Part shown: one piece after another, positions 9,917 to 18,983 of the stretch
Layout of the letters: each line of letters opens with the position of its first letter
Position numbering within the stretch: the stretch's first letter is position 1
From: Cyclobacterium roseum
Lineage (GTDB): Bacteria; Bacteroidota; Bacteroidia; Cytophagales; Cyclobacteriaceae
Length of the DNA: 64,000 nt
Assembly: GCF_010119225.1 (NCBI RefSeq)
Contig: NZ_WNKF01000013.1
Span: 79,498-143,497, forward strand
Direction: 5' to 3'
Made by a program: the position numbers and the translations under genes
Notes under the pieces: model-generated
What the model was told of the DNA's origin: nothing
The model's input: only the letters and a program-made list of their open reading frames with translations
The model's database searches: none

Positions 9917-11539
9917 TTAGTTTTTAATCTTTTGCAATTTCCTGCCAGACAGGTGGTGATCGGATCGTTGCTGTAAGTGGCTCATGCCACAGAGTGTAAA
10001 TTTCCCCTGCCCATGCTGGTACTGGTGTAGGTTTTCCATCACCGTATGGTCTATCAAATTGGCATTTGTAAAATCAATCCGGATACTTTTTCCTTTTGGG
10101 AGGGTATCCAGGGATTTTTTAAGGTTGATGTAGTTGCTGAATACAGCAGAATGATGTACAAAAACGGTATACTCCTCCTTTTCTTTCTCGAAACTAACGG
10201 TAAATAGTGGCTTGAACAGGTATTTCAGCGGGAGCCCATTAGCAAAGTGAATGATCAGTTTGAGCAGAATGCCTGCTGCAATTCCAAGTAGTAAATCCGT
10301 AGCCAGGGTTACCAGCAGGGTGGTCAGGAAAATGGATAGCTGCTCCTTTCCGATTTTGTAGGTATTGACAAATTCCTTTGGGGAACTCAATTTATAACCC
10401 GTATACACCAGCATGGCAGCCAGAGCCGCTAGCGGGATCTGGTGAATCAGCAAGGGGAAAAAGGCCACAAAAAGAAGCAGAAAGACGCCGTGGAAGAAAT
10501 TCGACCAGGCGGTTTTTGCTCCATTGTTGATATTGGCCGAGCTTCTCACAATTTCTGAAATCATGGCTAATCCACCGATCATTCCAGCCAGGACATTTCC
10601 CAGCCCCACACCCATCAGGTCCCTGTTCATATTTGATTTCCTGCGGTATGGATCCAGACTGTCTACCGCCTTTGCACTGAGCAGCGACTCCAGGCTTCCC
10701 ACCAACGCAAACATAATGATGTACTTAATGGAAGTCATGGTCAATACCTGTGAGAAGTCAGGAAAGGTCACTGCTGACAACATGTTTTCTGGTAAGGTGA
10801 CCAGAAATTTTGGCCCAATGCTGTATTCGTGTCCATCCAGAAACAGGTACTTATGTTCGTGTTCCAGATCAAAATAGATCCCCATGGGGATGGCAACCAA
10901 AATAACCAGCAGCGGTGCCGGAAACATCCGCAGGTATTTATTTTTGATTAGGGGAAATAAGAAGAGGATCAGTAAACTGATGCCACCAATGATGGCAATA
11001 TCCGGATTTGTTGCTGTCAGCGCATGAGGGAGTTCCCTGAACAATTCCAGCGTTTCATTGGCCTCCGGTTTAACTCCGACCAGGGTAAATAATTGCTTCG
11101 CAATAATGATAATGCCGATAGCGGCCAACATGCCATGTACGGCAGCCGAAGGAAAGAAATCGGCTAAGATGCCAGATTTAACCCAGCCAAATACGACCTG
11201 CAATAAGCCGGCAACCACAATGACGGCTAAGGTCAGCCGGTACCCCATTAGGGCATCGCCCTGGCCTAAATCGGAAACGGCCCCGATAGCGATGATGATC
11301 AATCCGGCAGCAGGACCTTTGATGGTCAAATGAGAACCTCCCAGGAAGGTCACCACCAATCCACCGATAACCGCAGAAAAAATCCCCGCCATCGGCGGAA
11401 AGCCGGAGGCCATGGAGATGCCCAAACTAAGCGGTAATGCAATAAGGAATACCAGGAATCCCGATACCAGATCTGATTTCCAGTTTTCACGAAGTCCGGC
11501 CAATCCGGACTTGGGAACTTCCAATAGACGATTTTTCAT
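9917..11539 (-). CDS. SulP family anion (likely bicarbonate) transporter with STAS domain
   Basis: A 540-residue inner-membrane transporter. The first ~440 residues are a run of hydrophobic helices with SulP signatures (GFLVFLIALPLSLGISMASGF, then GGLVVTFLGGS and IKGPAAGLI). Residues about 450-520 form a cytoplasmic STAS domain (IRIDFTNANLIDHTVMENL). SulP proteins carry sulfate, bicarbonate or other anions. The gene starts 10 bp after the end of the dabB reading frame in the dabA-dabB cluster, so bicarbonate or a coupled ion is the best guess. Length is normal and no lesion is seen. Confidence 0.9.
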   Translation of the reverse strand: MKNRLLEVPKSGLAGLRENWKSDLVSGFLVFLIALPLSLGISMASGFPPMAGIFSAVIGGLVVTFLGGSHLTIKGPAAGLIIIAIGAVSDLGQGDALMGYRLTLAVIVVAGLLQVVFGWVKSGILADFFPSAAVHGMLAAIGIIIIAKQLFTLVGVKPEANETLELFRELPHALTATNPDIAIIGGISLLILFLFPLIKNKYLRMFPAPLLVILVAIPMGIYFDLEHEHKYLFLDGHEYSIGPKFLVTLPENMLSAVTFPDFSQVLTMTSIKYIIMFALVGSLESLLSAKAVDSLDPYRRKSNMNRDLMGVGLGNVLAGMIGGLAMISEIVRSSANINNGAKTAWSNFFHGVFLLLFVAFFPLLIHQIPLAALAAMLVYTGYKLSSPKEFVNTYKIGKEQLSIFLTTLLVTLATDLLLGIAAGILLKLIIHFANGLPLKYLFKPLFTVSFEKEKEEYTVFVHHSAVFSNYINLKKSLDTLPKGKSIRIDFTNANLIDHTVMENLHQYQHGQGKFTLCGMSHLQQRSDHHLSGRKLQKIKN

Positions 11540-11549
11540 GAGTGTAGTT

Positions 11550-13428
11550 TTAAGAAGATTTTAAAGCGGTGGTATGGTAATTTTTGATATGTGGGCCAAG
11601 GAACAGCCGGGCATAGATCCGGATAAGAGCAATGCCCCCAAAGATGAAGCTGATGGCATTAAATGCCGCCAGGACATACTGGTCTTCATGGATATGGCTG
11701 AATAGTAAATCCACTCCTATGAAGGTAGGACTGATAGGAAAACCCATTAGCGCCAGTGCGGCAAGCAAAAAGATCAGGGCAAGTTTGGGGTGCTAGTATA
11801 CATGCCCATAATATTGATTCAGGTCAAAATGATCCTTCTCCTTTTTCCTTAGCCGATTCAGTATCCAATATCCCGTGCCCCCCGCCAGTACCACTCCACT
11901 GAGGTAAATCAAGGTCTGCTTGTAATCGAAGGTTTCATTAAAGGAAACTGCCAGGGCTATCCAGAAATGATTGGCCATCACCAGCATCAAAGCCAGCCTG
12001 GGATGATTTCTCTCCGAAAAAGCCTTGAATACCATCATCAAACCTAAAAACCCAAAAAGCCCGGGCATGAAGTACTGAGATGTTTCAGGAATAACACCCT
12101 GATTGAAATACAGTAACAAACCGAGTAGATAGAGGGGTAAAAAATACTGTAACAGATTTTTGGGTGTCAGGAAATCAAGTTTTTGTTCCCAGTCTTTTGA
12201 CCGGCTTGAAGACCAGCTTGTTCAGCATCGTATCCAAATTCCATTCTTTGAGAGATAGGATATAAAGGCTGTAAGCCAGTCTTTTGGAGAAAGAATCCTT
12301 TAGACGGATTGGTTTGGGCGTGAAATGGTAAAACTGATCCCTGATCATATAAGCAACCACCGAAGGAGATACCAGTAGTTGATAGGTTCTTAGAAAGGCA
12401 TTTCCTGCGAAGTGAATCAATACCAGCGTCTGAAGCCCTAAGGCAATTTCGATAAACATGATCCCTATCTGGGCGATGGAAGCGTAGGCTATCTGGGTTT
12501 TAATGGTCGTTTGCACCCTCGCAATCGGATAGGCAAGCAAGGCTGTCAGCAGGCCCAAACCAGCAATTAATATTCTAGCCATCAGTTGATGCTCCCAAAA
12601 GGGGAAGGTTCGAAGCAGGAGAAAAACCCCAAAATGTACCGAAAGGGAGCCATAAAATATGGCCGAAGAGGGTGTCGGTCCTTCCATGGCTCGCGGCAAC
12701 CAGGAAGAAAACGGAAACTGAGCAGATTTGGCTGCAGCGGCAATTGCCAAACAAACGGCAATGAACAACCCGATACCCCCGTGAGCGCTCATTTGTTCGG
12801 ATACCAGATCCCCATCCAATAATTTGATAAAGGTGATGTTTTCATGCCATAGATGGTGGCTAGCCCACATAGCGAGGATAATGCCTATATCCCCAATCCG
12901 GTAGATGGAGAAAACCTTTACCGCATTCCTTACCGGTAAATAGCGATCCCTGTAGAAAGCGATCAACAGGAAGGAAGCGATTCCCAGCATTTCCCATCCT
13001 ATAAATAAGGTTTCGAAATTCCCAGCTACCACGGTAACGTTGTAAGCCAGGTAGAAAAAGAGCAAGGTATTGAAGTATCGCTTGTACCCTTCTTCCAGGT
13101 GCATGTAAAACCGGCTATACCGGGTTATCAGAAATGTAATAAAGGCACCCACCCAGAGGTAAACCGCTGTAAGGCTGTCAAAATAGAAATCCAGCAAAAA
13201 CTGGTAATGACCATTATTGTAGATTTCCCACTCCCGGATGTTCACCGGGTGCATCCCACTGAAAATCCAGTAGAGAACATAGCCTGTGATTCCCAATAGC
13301 TGCAAACTTACCGATCCCATTGCTAACCTGGAAAAGCGGGTTTCATGGCCGTCCGGAATCAGCAGGGATAAAACAAAAGCTACCAGTGGCAACAAGACGA
13401 AAAAAGCAATCATTATGTGATGTTCCAT
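11550..13428 (-). pseudogene. dabB: dabB-like proton-conducting subunit (NuoL-like), broken by frameshift and in-frame TAG
   Basis: A proton-antiporter-family membrane protein related to NADH dehydrogenase subunit L, the partner of DabA in energy-coupled CO2 capture. The true start is ATG 13428 (MEHHIMIAFFVLLP), 4 bp after the dabA stop. The first frame runs through FLIGWEMLGIASF-type helices and ends as VKRLGTKT-stop at 12175. Homologous sequence continues in another frame as KDWEQKLDFLTPKNLLQYF, so a +1/-2 shift lies at the A4 tract (12195-12198 on the + strand). That frame ends at a TAG (11795-11793) directly followed in frame by HPKLALIFLLAALALMGF. The total of 1879 nt equals ~626 codons plus one base, consistent with one indel in a gene of normal length. 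It is either a recent pseudogene or a sequencing/assembly error. Confidence 0.85.
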
Positions 13429-13432
13429 GGTA

Positions 13433-15916
13433 TCAGGAGATTTGGTAAACGGGGAGGTTTTCAGCAGTGCTGGCGAGGAGCTCATCCAGGTTTTGAATCG
13501 CTTCGATTGTTTGTGTAACCGGCTGGTACTGGGCAAACGCTCCTTCCTTGAAAACAAAGGCTTTTTTGCTTTCCGGGTGAATGCAAACCAGCTTCACCCA
13601 ATCGTTGAAAAACCACTCATAGGTTTGCTCATGGGTTTTGATGGTTTTCAGGACGACCTCGGGATAGTGCTCCACGGTGATCAAAATCCGAAGCGGGTCG
13701 TGGATATTGACCATTTGCGAGGGCAATCCTGTCCGTAAGTCCCCATCCATCCCATTAGCTACACCGATCAGTCCCATTACGTTGTGCGGTAGCTTACTTC
13801 CTGCACCCAACCTGTCGTTATCTACTTTGGAGAAGTAATACTCCAAATTGATTCCTCCGCATACAGGAGCTACCGCTTTGAGTATGCCGAACAGGTAACT
13901 TCCCTGCGGATCAATGCGGTGGTCATACGAATTTAAGAAGGCGCGCTTATCTAAAAACAAGTGCCGGTTATTTTCCCGTTTTCCAATTACGCAGAGTGCA
14001 TTCGTAGCGTGGTTCCATTCCGGCCGGGTTACAAAAAGGGACAGGGCTCTTTTTTTCACCTTTTCATGGACCTTCCTGGCATCCTGACTGGAGTCGACGG
14101 TATGAAATCTTCTGGACCTTTCTTTGGCATTGTAATCCAATGCCGTATCGAAGGTCTGTTTATTTCTTTCATGTAAGCGTCTGTTAGCTTTGAGCAGCAG
14201 CTCCTCATCATAAAACTCCATTTCATCCTTGGTAGTGTCATGCAGCCCACCAACAAATTGGGTCGTGTCGGGAATAGAAATTCCTCTTTCAGAAAGTATT
14301 TTCCTTACTTCAGGATTGTTGCCAATTGAAGCTGCCACGCGGGCATTGACCGATCCGGCACGTCCGCAGCAGGCTCCACAATCGTATCCGGCATAATGCG
14401 TATTATTTACCGAACTGGCTCCATGCCCGATTACATAAATCAAGGGAGCAAAATCCTTCACCAACCCGATGCTTTTTAGCAAGCCTTCCATTGCATCAGC
14501 CATTTCTACCAAGGTAAAGCCGACCTGAAGGCCAAGTTGTTGCTGTTTCTGGTTTTTGATACTGAGTTTACCTTTGGGGTCCATGTGCTTGAAGGAAGAG
14601 ACCATGGCAGGCGTTTCCGCTGGGAAAAAGATGCTTTTGGCCATTTTCAACGCGGACCAAAAACCCATGGTCTGACTGATGGCCCATCCGCCGAAGACCC
14701 CCTTGGTGTGCTTACTGAAATGCACATCTTTTTCATGTCGGATGTTGGATTCGGTTTCTTTGATCAGAAGTCTGGGAGTGATTGGTGCAGGACATACTTT
14801 GGTCATAAACTTCCCATGTTCCGGCTGAAAGTAGAAGGGGAGGTTAAAGAAGCCCGCAGTACCATAGGTTTGCGCATTCGGGTCAAACCTTTCCACGTAG
14901 CGCCGGATCGAACAACACCTGTCATCTATGCAAAACATGGCCTGAAAGGATGCGGCTTTTTGAAAATCCTCCTCATGACTAAGCTGTAATCCCCTGATGA
15001 CCTGGTCGTAATAGGTCCATTCCAGCGCTTCTTGCCATAATTTATGAACTTCAAAAAATTCAGAATACCTGGATTTTTCAAATAATAGGGGTAAATCTGT
15101 GGGGATCCAGTCCGCCAAAGTGCCCCATTGATCCCCTCTTCTTCTGTCCAAGGCATCGATTTCCAGCAGACACTCCAGAAAAATCAGGTCTTTGAGGCAA
15201 ATCTTTCTTTTGTCCAGCAGGCTGCTTTCATTTTGCTCCAACGCGGCCACCATCCCCGACCAACCCGGGTGGGCAAATTGCTGGTCGAAAAGGTACTGGC
15301 CGTTGTATTTGTCATTACCCACCAATAGCTGTAGCAAATCCTCCAATTGGGTGTGGGGGTCACGAAGGAGTTTTCTTGCGCGCTCGCTTTTGATAAAGGT
15401 ACTGAAACTGTTTTTTTCCAAATCCCTTACTGCGGCTAAAAGCCCGTTGGTTTTGGCAGGGAATTTCCAGATAGCAATTCCCTGATCCAAGTAGGAACTC
15501 ACCAATCGAAATAACGTCTGATGGACCTCCTTGTCCAAATTGAGGTTGTAGGCTTTTCTCCAGAGTTTTCGGATTTGGCCCACTCGCGGTTCAGGATAGT
15601 CAGAGACGGGTTGATGAAGCAGCAGGTGAGTCCAATGGGCCAGATCATCTGCACCTTTATGGGAGATGATTACTCGTTTCAGAATTTCTGCATTTATTTT
15701 CTTTTCGTGAAATTGAGCCCTGTATTTTTCAAGGTTCCAATAGACTTTGAAACCGAAGTTTTCAGCGGCATCTTGTAAGGCTTCATGAAAAGGCAACCGC
15801 TGGAATGCATGCAGCGTATTGTGGTGCACAAAATCCCTTAGCGGGGATTGTGCAGGAAGGTAATGGGCCAATTCGTGGATAGCATGATCCAGGCCCGATG
15901 ACACGCGATGCGCCAT
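13433..15916 (-). CDS. dabA: DabA, carbonic-anhydrase-like subunit of the DAB inorganic carbon complex (DUF2309)
   Basis: An 827-residue protein of the UPF0753/DUF2309 family, a large beta-carbonic-anhydrase-like zinc protein at the inner face of the membrane. With DabB it converts CO2 to bicarbonate vectorially. The expected zinc and active-site residues are all present: C329-x-D331 in FCIDDRCC, H498 in VIGHGASS and C513 in GYDCGACCG. Their spacing (2, 167 and 15 residues) closely matches the characterised Halothiobacillus protein. The N-terminus (HYLPAQSPLRDFVHHNTLHAF) is also typical. It is the first large gene of an operon running into dabB and SulP. DabA itself is intact although dabB is broken. 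Confidence 0.95.
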   Translation of the reverse strand: MAHRVSSGLDHAIHELAHYLPAQSPLRDFVHHNTLHAFQRLPFHEALQDAAENFGFKVYWNLEKYRAQFHEKKINAEILKRVIISHKGADDLAHWTHLLLHQPVSDYPEPRVGQIRKLWRKAYNLNLDKEVHQTLFRLVSSYLDQGIAIWKFPAKTNGLLAAVRDLEKNSFSTFIKSERARKLLRDPHTQLEDLLQLLVGNDKYNGQYLFDQQFAHPGWSGMVAALEQNESSLLDKRKICLKDLIFLECLLEIDALDRRRGDQWGTLADWIPTDLPLLFEKSRYSEFFEVHKLWQEALEWTYYDQVIRGLQLSHEEDFQKAASFQAMFCIDDRCCSIRRYVERFDPNAQTYGTAGFFNLPFYFQPEHGKFMTKVCPAPITPRLLIKETESNIRHEKDVHFSKHTKGVFGGWAISQTMGFWSALKMAKSIFFPAETPAMVSSFKHMDPKGKLSIKNQKQQQLGLQVGFTLVEMADAMEGLLKSIGLVKDFAPLIYVIGHGASSVNNTHYAGYDCGACCGRAGSVNARVAASIGNNPEVRKILSERGISIPDTTQFVGGLHDTTKDEMEFYDEELLLKANRRLHERNKQTFDTALDYNAKERSRRFHTVDSSQDARKVHEKVKKRALSLFVTRPEWNHATNALCVIGKRENNRHLFLDKRAFLNSYDHRIDPQGSYLFGILKAVAPVCGGINLEYYFSKVDNDRLGAGSKLPHNVMGLIGVANGMDGDLRTGLPSQMVNIHDPLRILITVEHYPEVVLKTIKTHEQTYEWFFNDWVKLVCIHPESKKAFVFKEGAFAQYQPVTQTIEAIQNLDELLASTAENLPVYQIS

Positions 15917-15985
15917 AAGTAACGAAAATTAAGGTGGAAGGATAAAATTTAAAAGGCTGATAAAAAATCAGCTTAGGCATTGGCT

Positions 15986-16387
15986 TCAGGCCAGATCCAG
16001 TCGGAGGTTTTGAAAAAGTAGGTAAAAGGGGACCTTGGGATAAATAACAATGGCAGGACTAAAAAAGGATTGTGCAATCAGGAACGGTTTCATTCCATGA
16101 AATCCAAAAGGAGTACTTCCGGTACCCAGGGAATGTTTAGATGATTTTTCTTCCTGATTCTCTTCCTCTTTTTCTTCCGCTTCCTCCATGTAGAAATCCG
16201 CAGTTTTTCCGGGGATTTCGTAGGGATCGGTGGCCGAAACCCTGGTTGGATGTAATGAAATGCCTCCATCTTCCACCACCATATCGGTTAGTTGGAAACC
16301 TAAAAAACCTAAAAAAAACAAACCTATGAAAATTCCAAGTGCGGGGGATTTCCAAAAATTTGTCTCTCTTTGAAGTTCGTTGGACAT
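15986..16387 (-). CDS. Small membrane-anchored acidic protein upstream of dabA
   Basis: A 133-residue open frame. I do not recognise a family. Residues about 14-34 form one membrane helix (ALGIFIGLFFLGFLGFQL), followed by a very acidic Glu-rich stretch (EEAEEKEEENQEE) around residues 68-82. It lies 69 bp upstream of dabA on the same strand, with an exact TAnnTTTG element just before its start codon, so it may be the first gene of the dab operon. It could also be a chance frame; the clean helix after a plausible N-terminus argues for a real gene. Confidence 0.45.
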   Translation of the reverse strand: MSNELQRETNFWKSPALGIFIGLFFLGFLGFQLTDMVVEDGGISLHPTRVSATDPYEIPGKTADFYMEEAEEKEEENQEEKSSKHSLGTGSTPFGFHGMKPFLIAQSFFSPAIVIYPKVPFYLLFQNLRLDLA

Positions 16388-16404
16388 TGCTAAACGTTAA
16401 AATC

Positions 16405-16412
16405 CAAAAGTA
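16405..16412 (-). promoter_or_regulatory. TAnnTTTG (-7) element before the dab operon
   Basis: TACTTTTG on the minus strand matches the Bacteroidota -7 consensus exactly, 17 nt before the ATG at 16387. I could not find a good TTG -33 box at the right distance, so confidence is limited. Confidence 0.3.
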
Positions 16413-16584
16413 ACGTAAATTGAATATAATCTCGTTAATTTTCTTATTTTTTCGAATCATAAAGTTAGACCGATCCGGGTGAATTGGTGGTGATTATTAT
16501 CACTTAGGCGTCTGGTGTCCCTTTAAAAACGCCAGCAAAGCAGCCTGGGACGATAAAACGCCCGGATTATTACTAGTTGCTTTT

Positions 16585-17517
16585 TTATTGATCAATCGGC
16601 AGCTTTTCCAATTCTTCTCTATTCCATTTTGAGGTGATCGCTGCGGCCTCATAGGTGCTTTGCAAAAAACTCAGGAGCATTTCCTCCGGATGATCCGATT
16701 GTTGCACGTCTTCGTATTTCAGCATAAACTCTCCCATTTCAGTGCTGTAAAAAGCGGCGTTCGGAAGGACCTTTTGTTCCCCAAATTGCGGGTCCGCAGG
16801 ATAGGCGTAGGAATAGAAGATAGCAGAGGGGAAATCTTTTGACCCCGGCCAAAAACCGGCACTGCTGACCTCTTTAGAGTAGGCTTCCTGCATGACATCC
16901 AAGGGCATGTTGGGAACGCCTCCCGGGTGCTGCGGTGCAGGTCTTCCTGAAAAGCGGGTGACCGCCAGGTCGAAGGCACCCCAGAACAAATGAACCGGAC
17001 TGCATTTTCCGATAAACGCACTTCTGAACCGGCTAAAAACGTCGTGTACCCTGGCCATGGCCATCCATACCGTATGGGCAGCAGTGGGATCATAGAATCG
17101 GTTAATCGTATTTTCCTGGAATGGAATGGCGGTTTCCAGTTCATTGGGACTCCCATGGATATCCACATGGATGCCCAGATTGGCAAGCTTCTGGAACAGC
17201 TCCACGTAAAAATCAGCTACCGTCATGGGCCTAAGATCCATACTCAGACTTGCCCCATGGGCGCAGGAAATAAATAGTTGGTGCTGCCTGAAATCAAAAT
17301 CGATCTGAAAAAAACTTCCCTCATAGGGAATGACCTGAGTAGTGTACCCATGCGCACTCAGGTATAAGGTGGTATGCCAGGAATGATTTTGCCAGGGCAT
17401 GGTTTGAAGACGAATCTTGCCTACAATTTGAATCCACTGGTGCAGGGTTTCCAAGGTATCTTGGATTTCTCCGAAATTCAAGACAGGCCAGGCTAAAGGG
17501 TTTTTTTCTGATTCCAT
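16585..17517 (-). CDS. DUF5996 family protein
   Basis: A 310-residue cytoplasmic protein without signal peptide. It matches the DUF5996 family, whose N-terminal hallmarks are visible: W-P near residue 10, then TLETLHQWIQIVGKIRL and WQNHSWHTTLYLSAHG. Later motifs include the SPVHLFWGAFDLAVTRFSGR segment and PGGVPNMPLDVMQEAYS. The biochemical role of the family is unknown. The gene has its own upstream palindrome at 17578. A decayed DUF5995 gene lies about 2.3 kb away; the adjacent Pfam numbers do not imply a link. Length is normal. Confidence 0.85.
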   Translation of the reverse strand: MESEKNPLAWPVLNFGEIQDTLETLHQWIQIVGKIRLQTMPWQNHSWHTTLYLSAHGYTTQVIPYEGSFFQIDFDFRQHQLFISCAHGASLSMDLRPMTVADFYVELFQKLANLGIHVDIHGSPNELETAIPFQENTINRFYDPTAAHTVWMAMARVHDVFSRFRSAFIGKCSPVHLFWGAFDLAVTRFSGRPAPQHPGGVPNMPLDVMQEAYSKEVSSAGFWPGSKDFPSAIFYSYAYPADPQFGEQKVLPNAAFYSTEMGEFMLKYEDVQQSDHPEEMLLSFLQSTYEAAAITSKWNREELEKLPIDQ

Positions 17518-17577
17518 GTATTAATTTATATAATTTTTTTTGGATCACCAATAGGCCAGCAAGTCTTCAGGTATTAA

Positions 17578-17599
17578 TTTAATCAATCTGTTGATTAAA
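17578..17599. promoter_or_regulatory. Perfect palindrome, possible operator
   Basis: TTTAATCAA and TTGATTAAA form perfect 9-bp arms around a TCTG spacer, about 60 bp upstream of the DUF5996 start. It has the form of a dimeric regulator site, and no T run follows as a terminator would need. The regulator is unknown. Confidence 0.3.
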
Positions 17600-18016
17600 A
17601 TAGTTAATCGCCAAGTTACCGATCAATGAACTCTGGGCAAACCGACTTTACATGGTTCAAGAATAATTGCTTTCGATCTTGCATGAGAATTTCTTGTTTC
17701 GTTAACTCCGAGATTTAAACTGGAAGCGGGCCGGTCCCGCACCCCTTTTTTCTGGTATTTGTTGGATTTTATAACCAATTTTATTTCTGGAAGACACGGG
17801 GCAAAAAGCAAGTTTTGGGTATATTGGTATTAGTTTAACAATCAGAATTAGTTGAAGTCTCCTTAATATCTGCGAATAACTTTTTTTATGTAATATAGAT
17901 AGGGTTAAAAAAATACAACAAGTATAGATGGATCGGTGAATCTTAATCATTTTGTGATACACGTTATAGGAGAAAAAATATCTATATAAAGATCAAATCT
18001 AAATAACAATTATAAA
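17600..18016. other. AT-rich intergenic region
   Basis: About 400 bp of AT-rich sequence between divergently arranged signals. It contains only short unconvincing frames, and I see no RNA gene. Confidence 0.5.
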
Positions 18017-18052
18017 AAAAACCTATAGTTAAACAGGTAACCATAGGGTTTT
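18017..18052 (-). terminator. Intrinsic terminator of the small Cys-rich protein gene
   Basis: AAAACCTATAGTTA pairs with TAACCATAGGGTTTT around an AACAGG loop (near-perfect arms). On the minus strand a T8 run follows. It lies directly after the stop codon of the 18059-18286 gene. Confidence 0.75.
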
Positions 18053-18058
18053 AAATGT

Positions 18059-18286
18059 TTATGCGCTGGCAAATTGATTGCATCCGAATCCGGCACCCGT
18101 AATGAATTCTATTGATTTGGTATTCTGATCGATGGGTTTCCCATCGTTCAATACCGGGATGATGTAATCCGGATCCATCTTAGACTCCAGGTGACTGAGT
18201 TTGTTACATTCACCAAAATTTTCTTTGTTGGCAACTACCGGCGCTTTAGGCTCCCAATAGTTGCAGTTAGAACATACATTATCCAT
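18059..18286 (-). CDS. Small Cys-rich conserved protein (putative metal-binding)
   Basis: A 75-residue protein starting at ATG 18286 (MDNVCSNCNYWEPKAP). The frame extends upstream to 18349, but that extension has no protein-like character. Four cysteines in the pattern CxxC near the N-terminus, C in FGECNKLSH and C in GFGCNQF suggest a single zinc or Fe-S site, as in the many small 'CSNCxxW ... GxC' proteins of bacteria. Function is unknown. It is a single-gene unit with a strong terminator, which supports expression. No neighbour points to a role. Confidence 0.75.
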   Translation of the reverse strand: MDNVCSNCNYWEPKAPVVANKENFGECNKLSHLESKMDPDYIIPVLNDGKPIDQNTKSIEFITGAGFGCNQFASA

Positions 18287-18349
18287 AGTTTTTTTTCTTT
18301 GTTTGTTTATATATACTGCAACAATAAAGAAATGTTCACGGTATACCAT

Positions 18350-18983
18350 GAATAAGAATAATTTATAATTGAACTAAATTACATCTTATAGATATATACA
18401 TATTGTTTAGATATAGTCTATATAAAAATAATTGCGATCGGTATTAGGTGGAGTGGGGGTGGATGATTCGGTGCAGTAATTGTTTATCAGATGCATCCGG
18501 GAATAAGCCCCATGATGGCTTTTTTAGAGGATTTTGGTGGAAGTGCTATGCGGTGGATGGTAGCTTTATTCTATAAACGAAGACGTACTTGGTAAGCCAG
18601 CCCGTCAGTCTAAAGCCAGCGGCTCCCAGGATAGCGAATACAGAAAATCATAAAAAATGCATAGAACCGACCATTTCGGACTGGTTTTGAACGGATACTC
18701 CGTGGGTCTCCTGCAGAAATTGATTGAACGTTCATTATGGTCGTACTTGCACCTGCCACGCATGCCATTGGAATCAGGTGAGTTGAGGTCAAATCGTTGG
18801 TAGCTTGGTTTCCATCTGAATCCATAACCTAAATTAGCAGCATTGGCCGGATTGTACACATTTGTGGCGTTGCCATGCTGCAGCCTACCTGATAAAGCAA
18901 TCTTAATCTTCGGGCTGCGAAATGCTGGAAATTCGTTTGCCTTTTGTATCTTTCCCACTTCAAACCCTAAAAAATTCAAATAT
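18350..18983. other. Long intergenic region, possibly with decayed coding sequence
   Basis: This lies between the divergent Cys-rich and DUF2911 genes. On the minus strand at about 18600-18960, several overlapping frames carry protein-like pieces (for example GFRWKPSYQ, DSNGMRG, DPRSIRS, GAAGFRLTG) spread over different frames, as expected from a frameshifted remnant. Scattered pieces faintly recall the C-terminus of formylglycine-generating enzyme (SUMF1) proteins, but not enough to call it. Confidence 0.25.
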
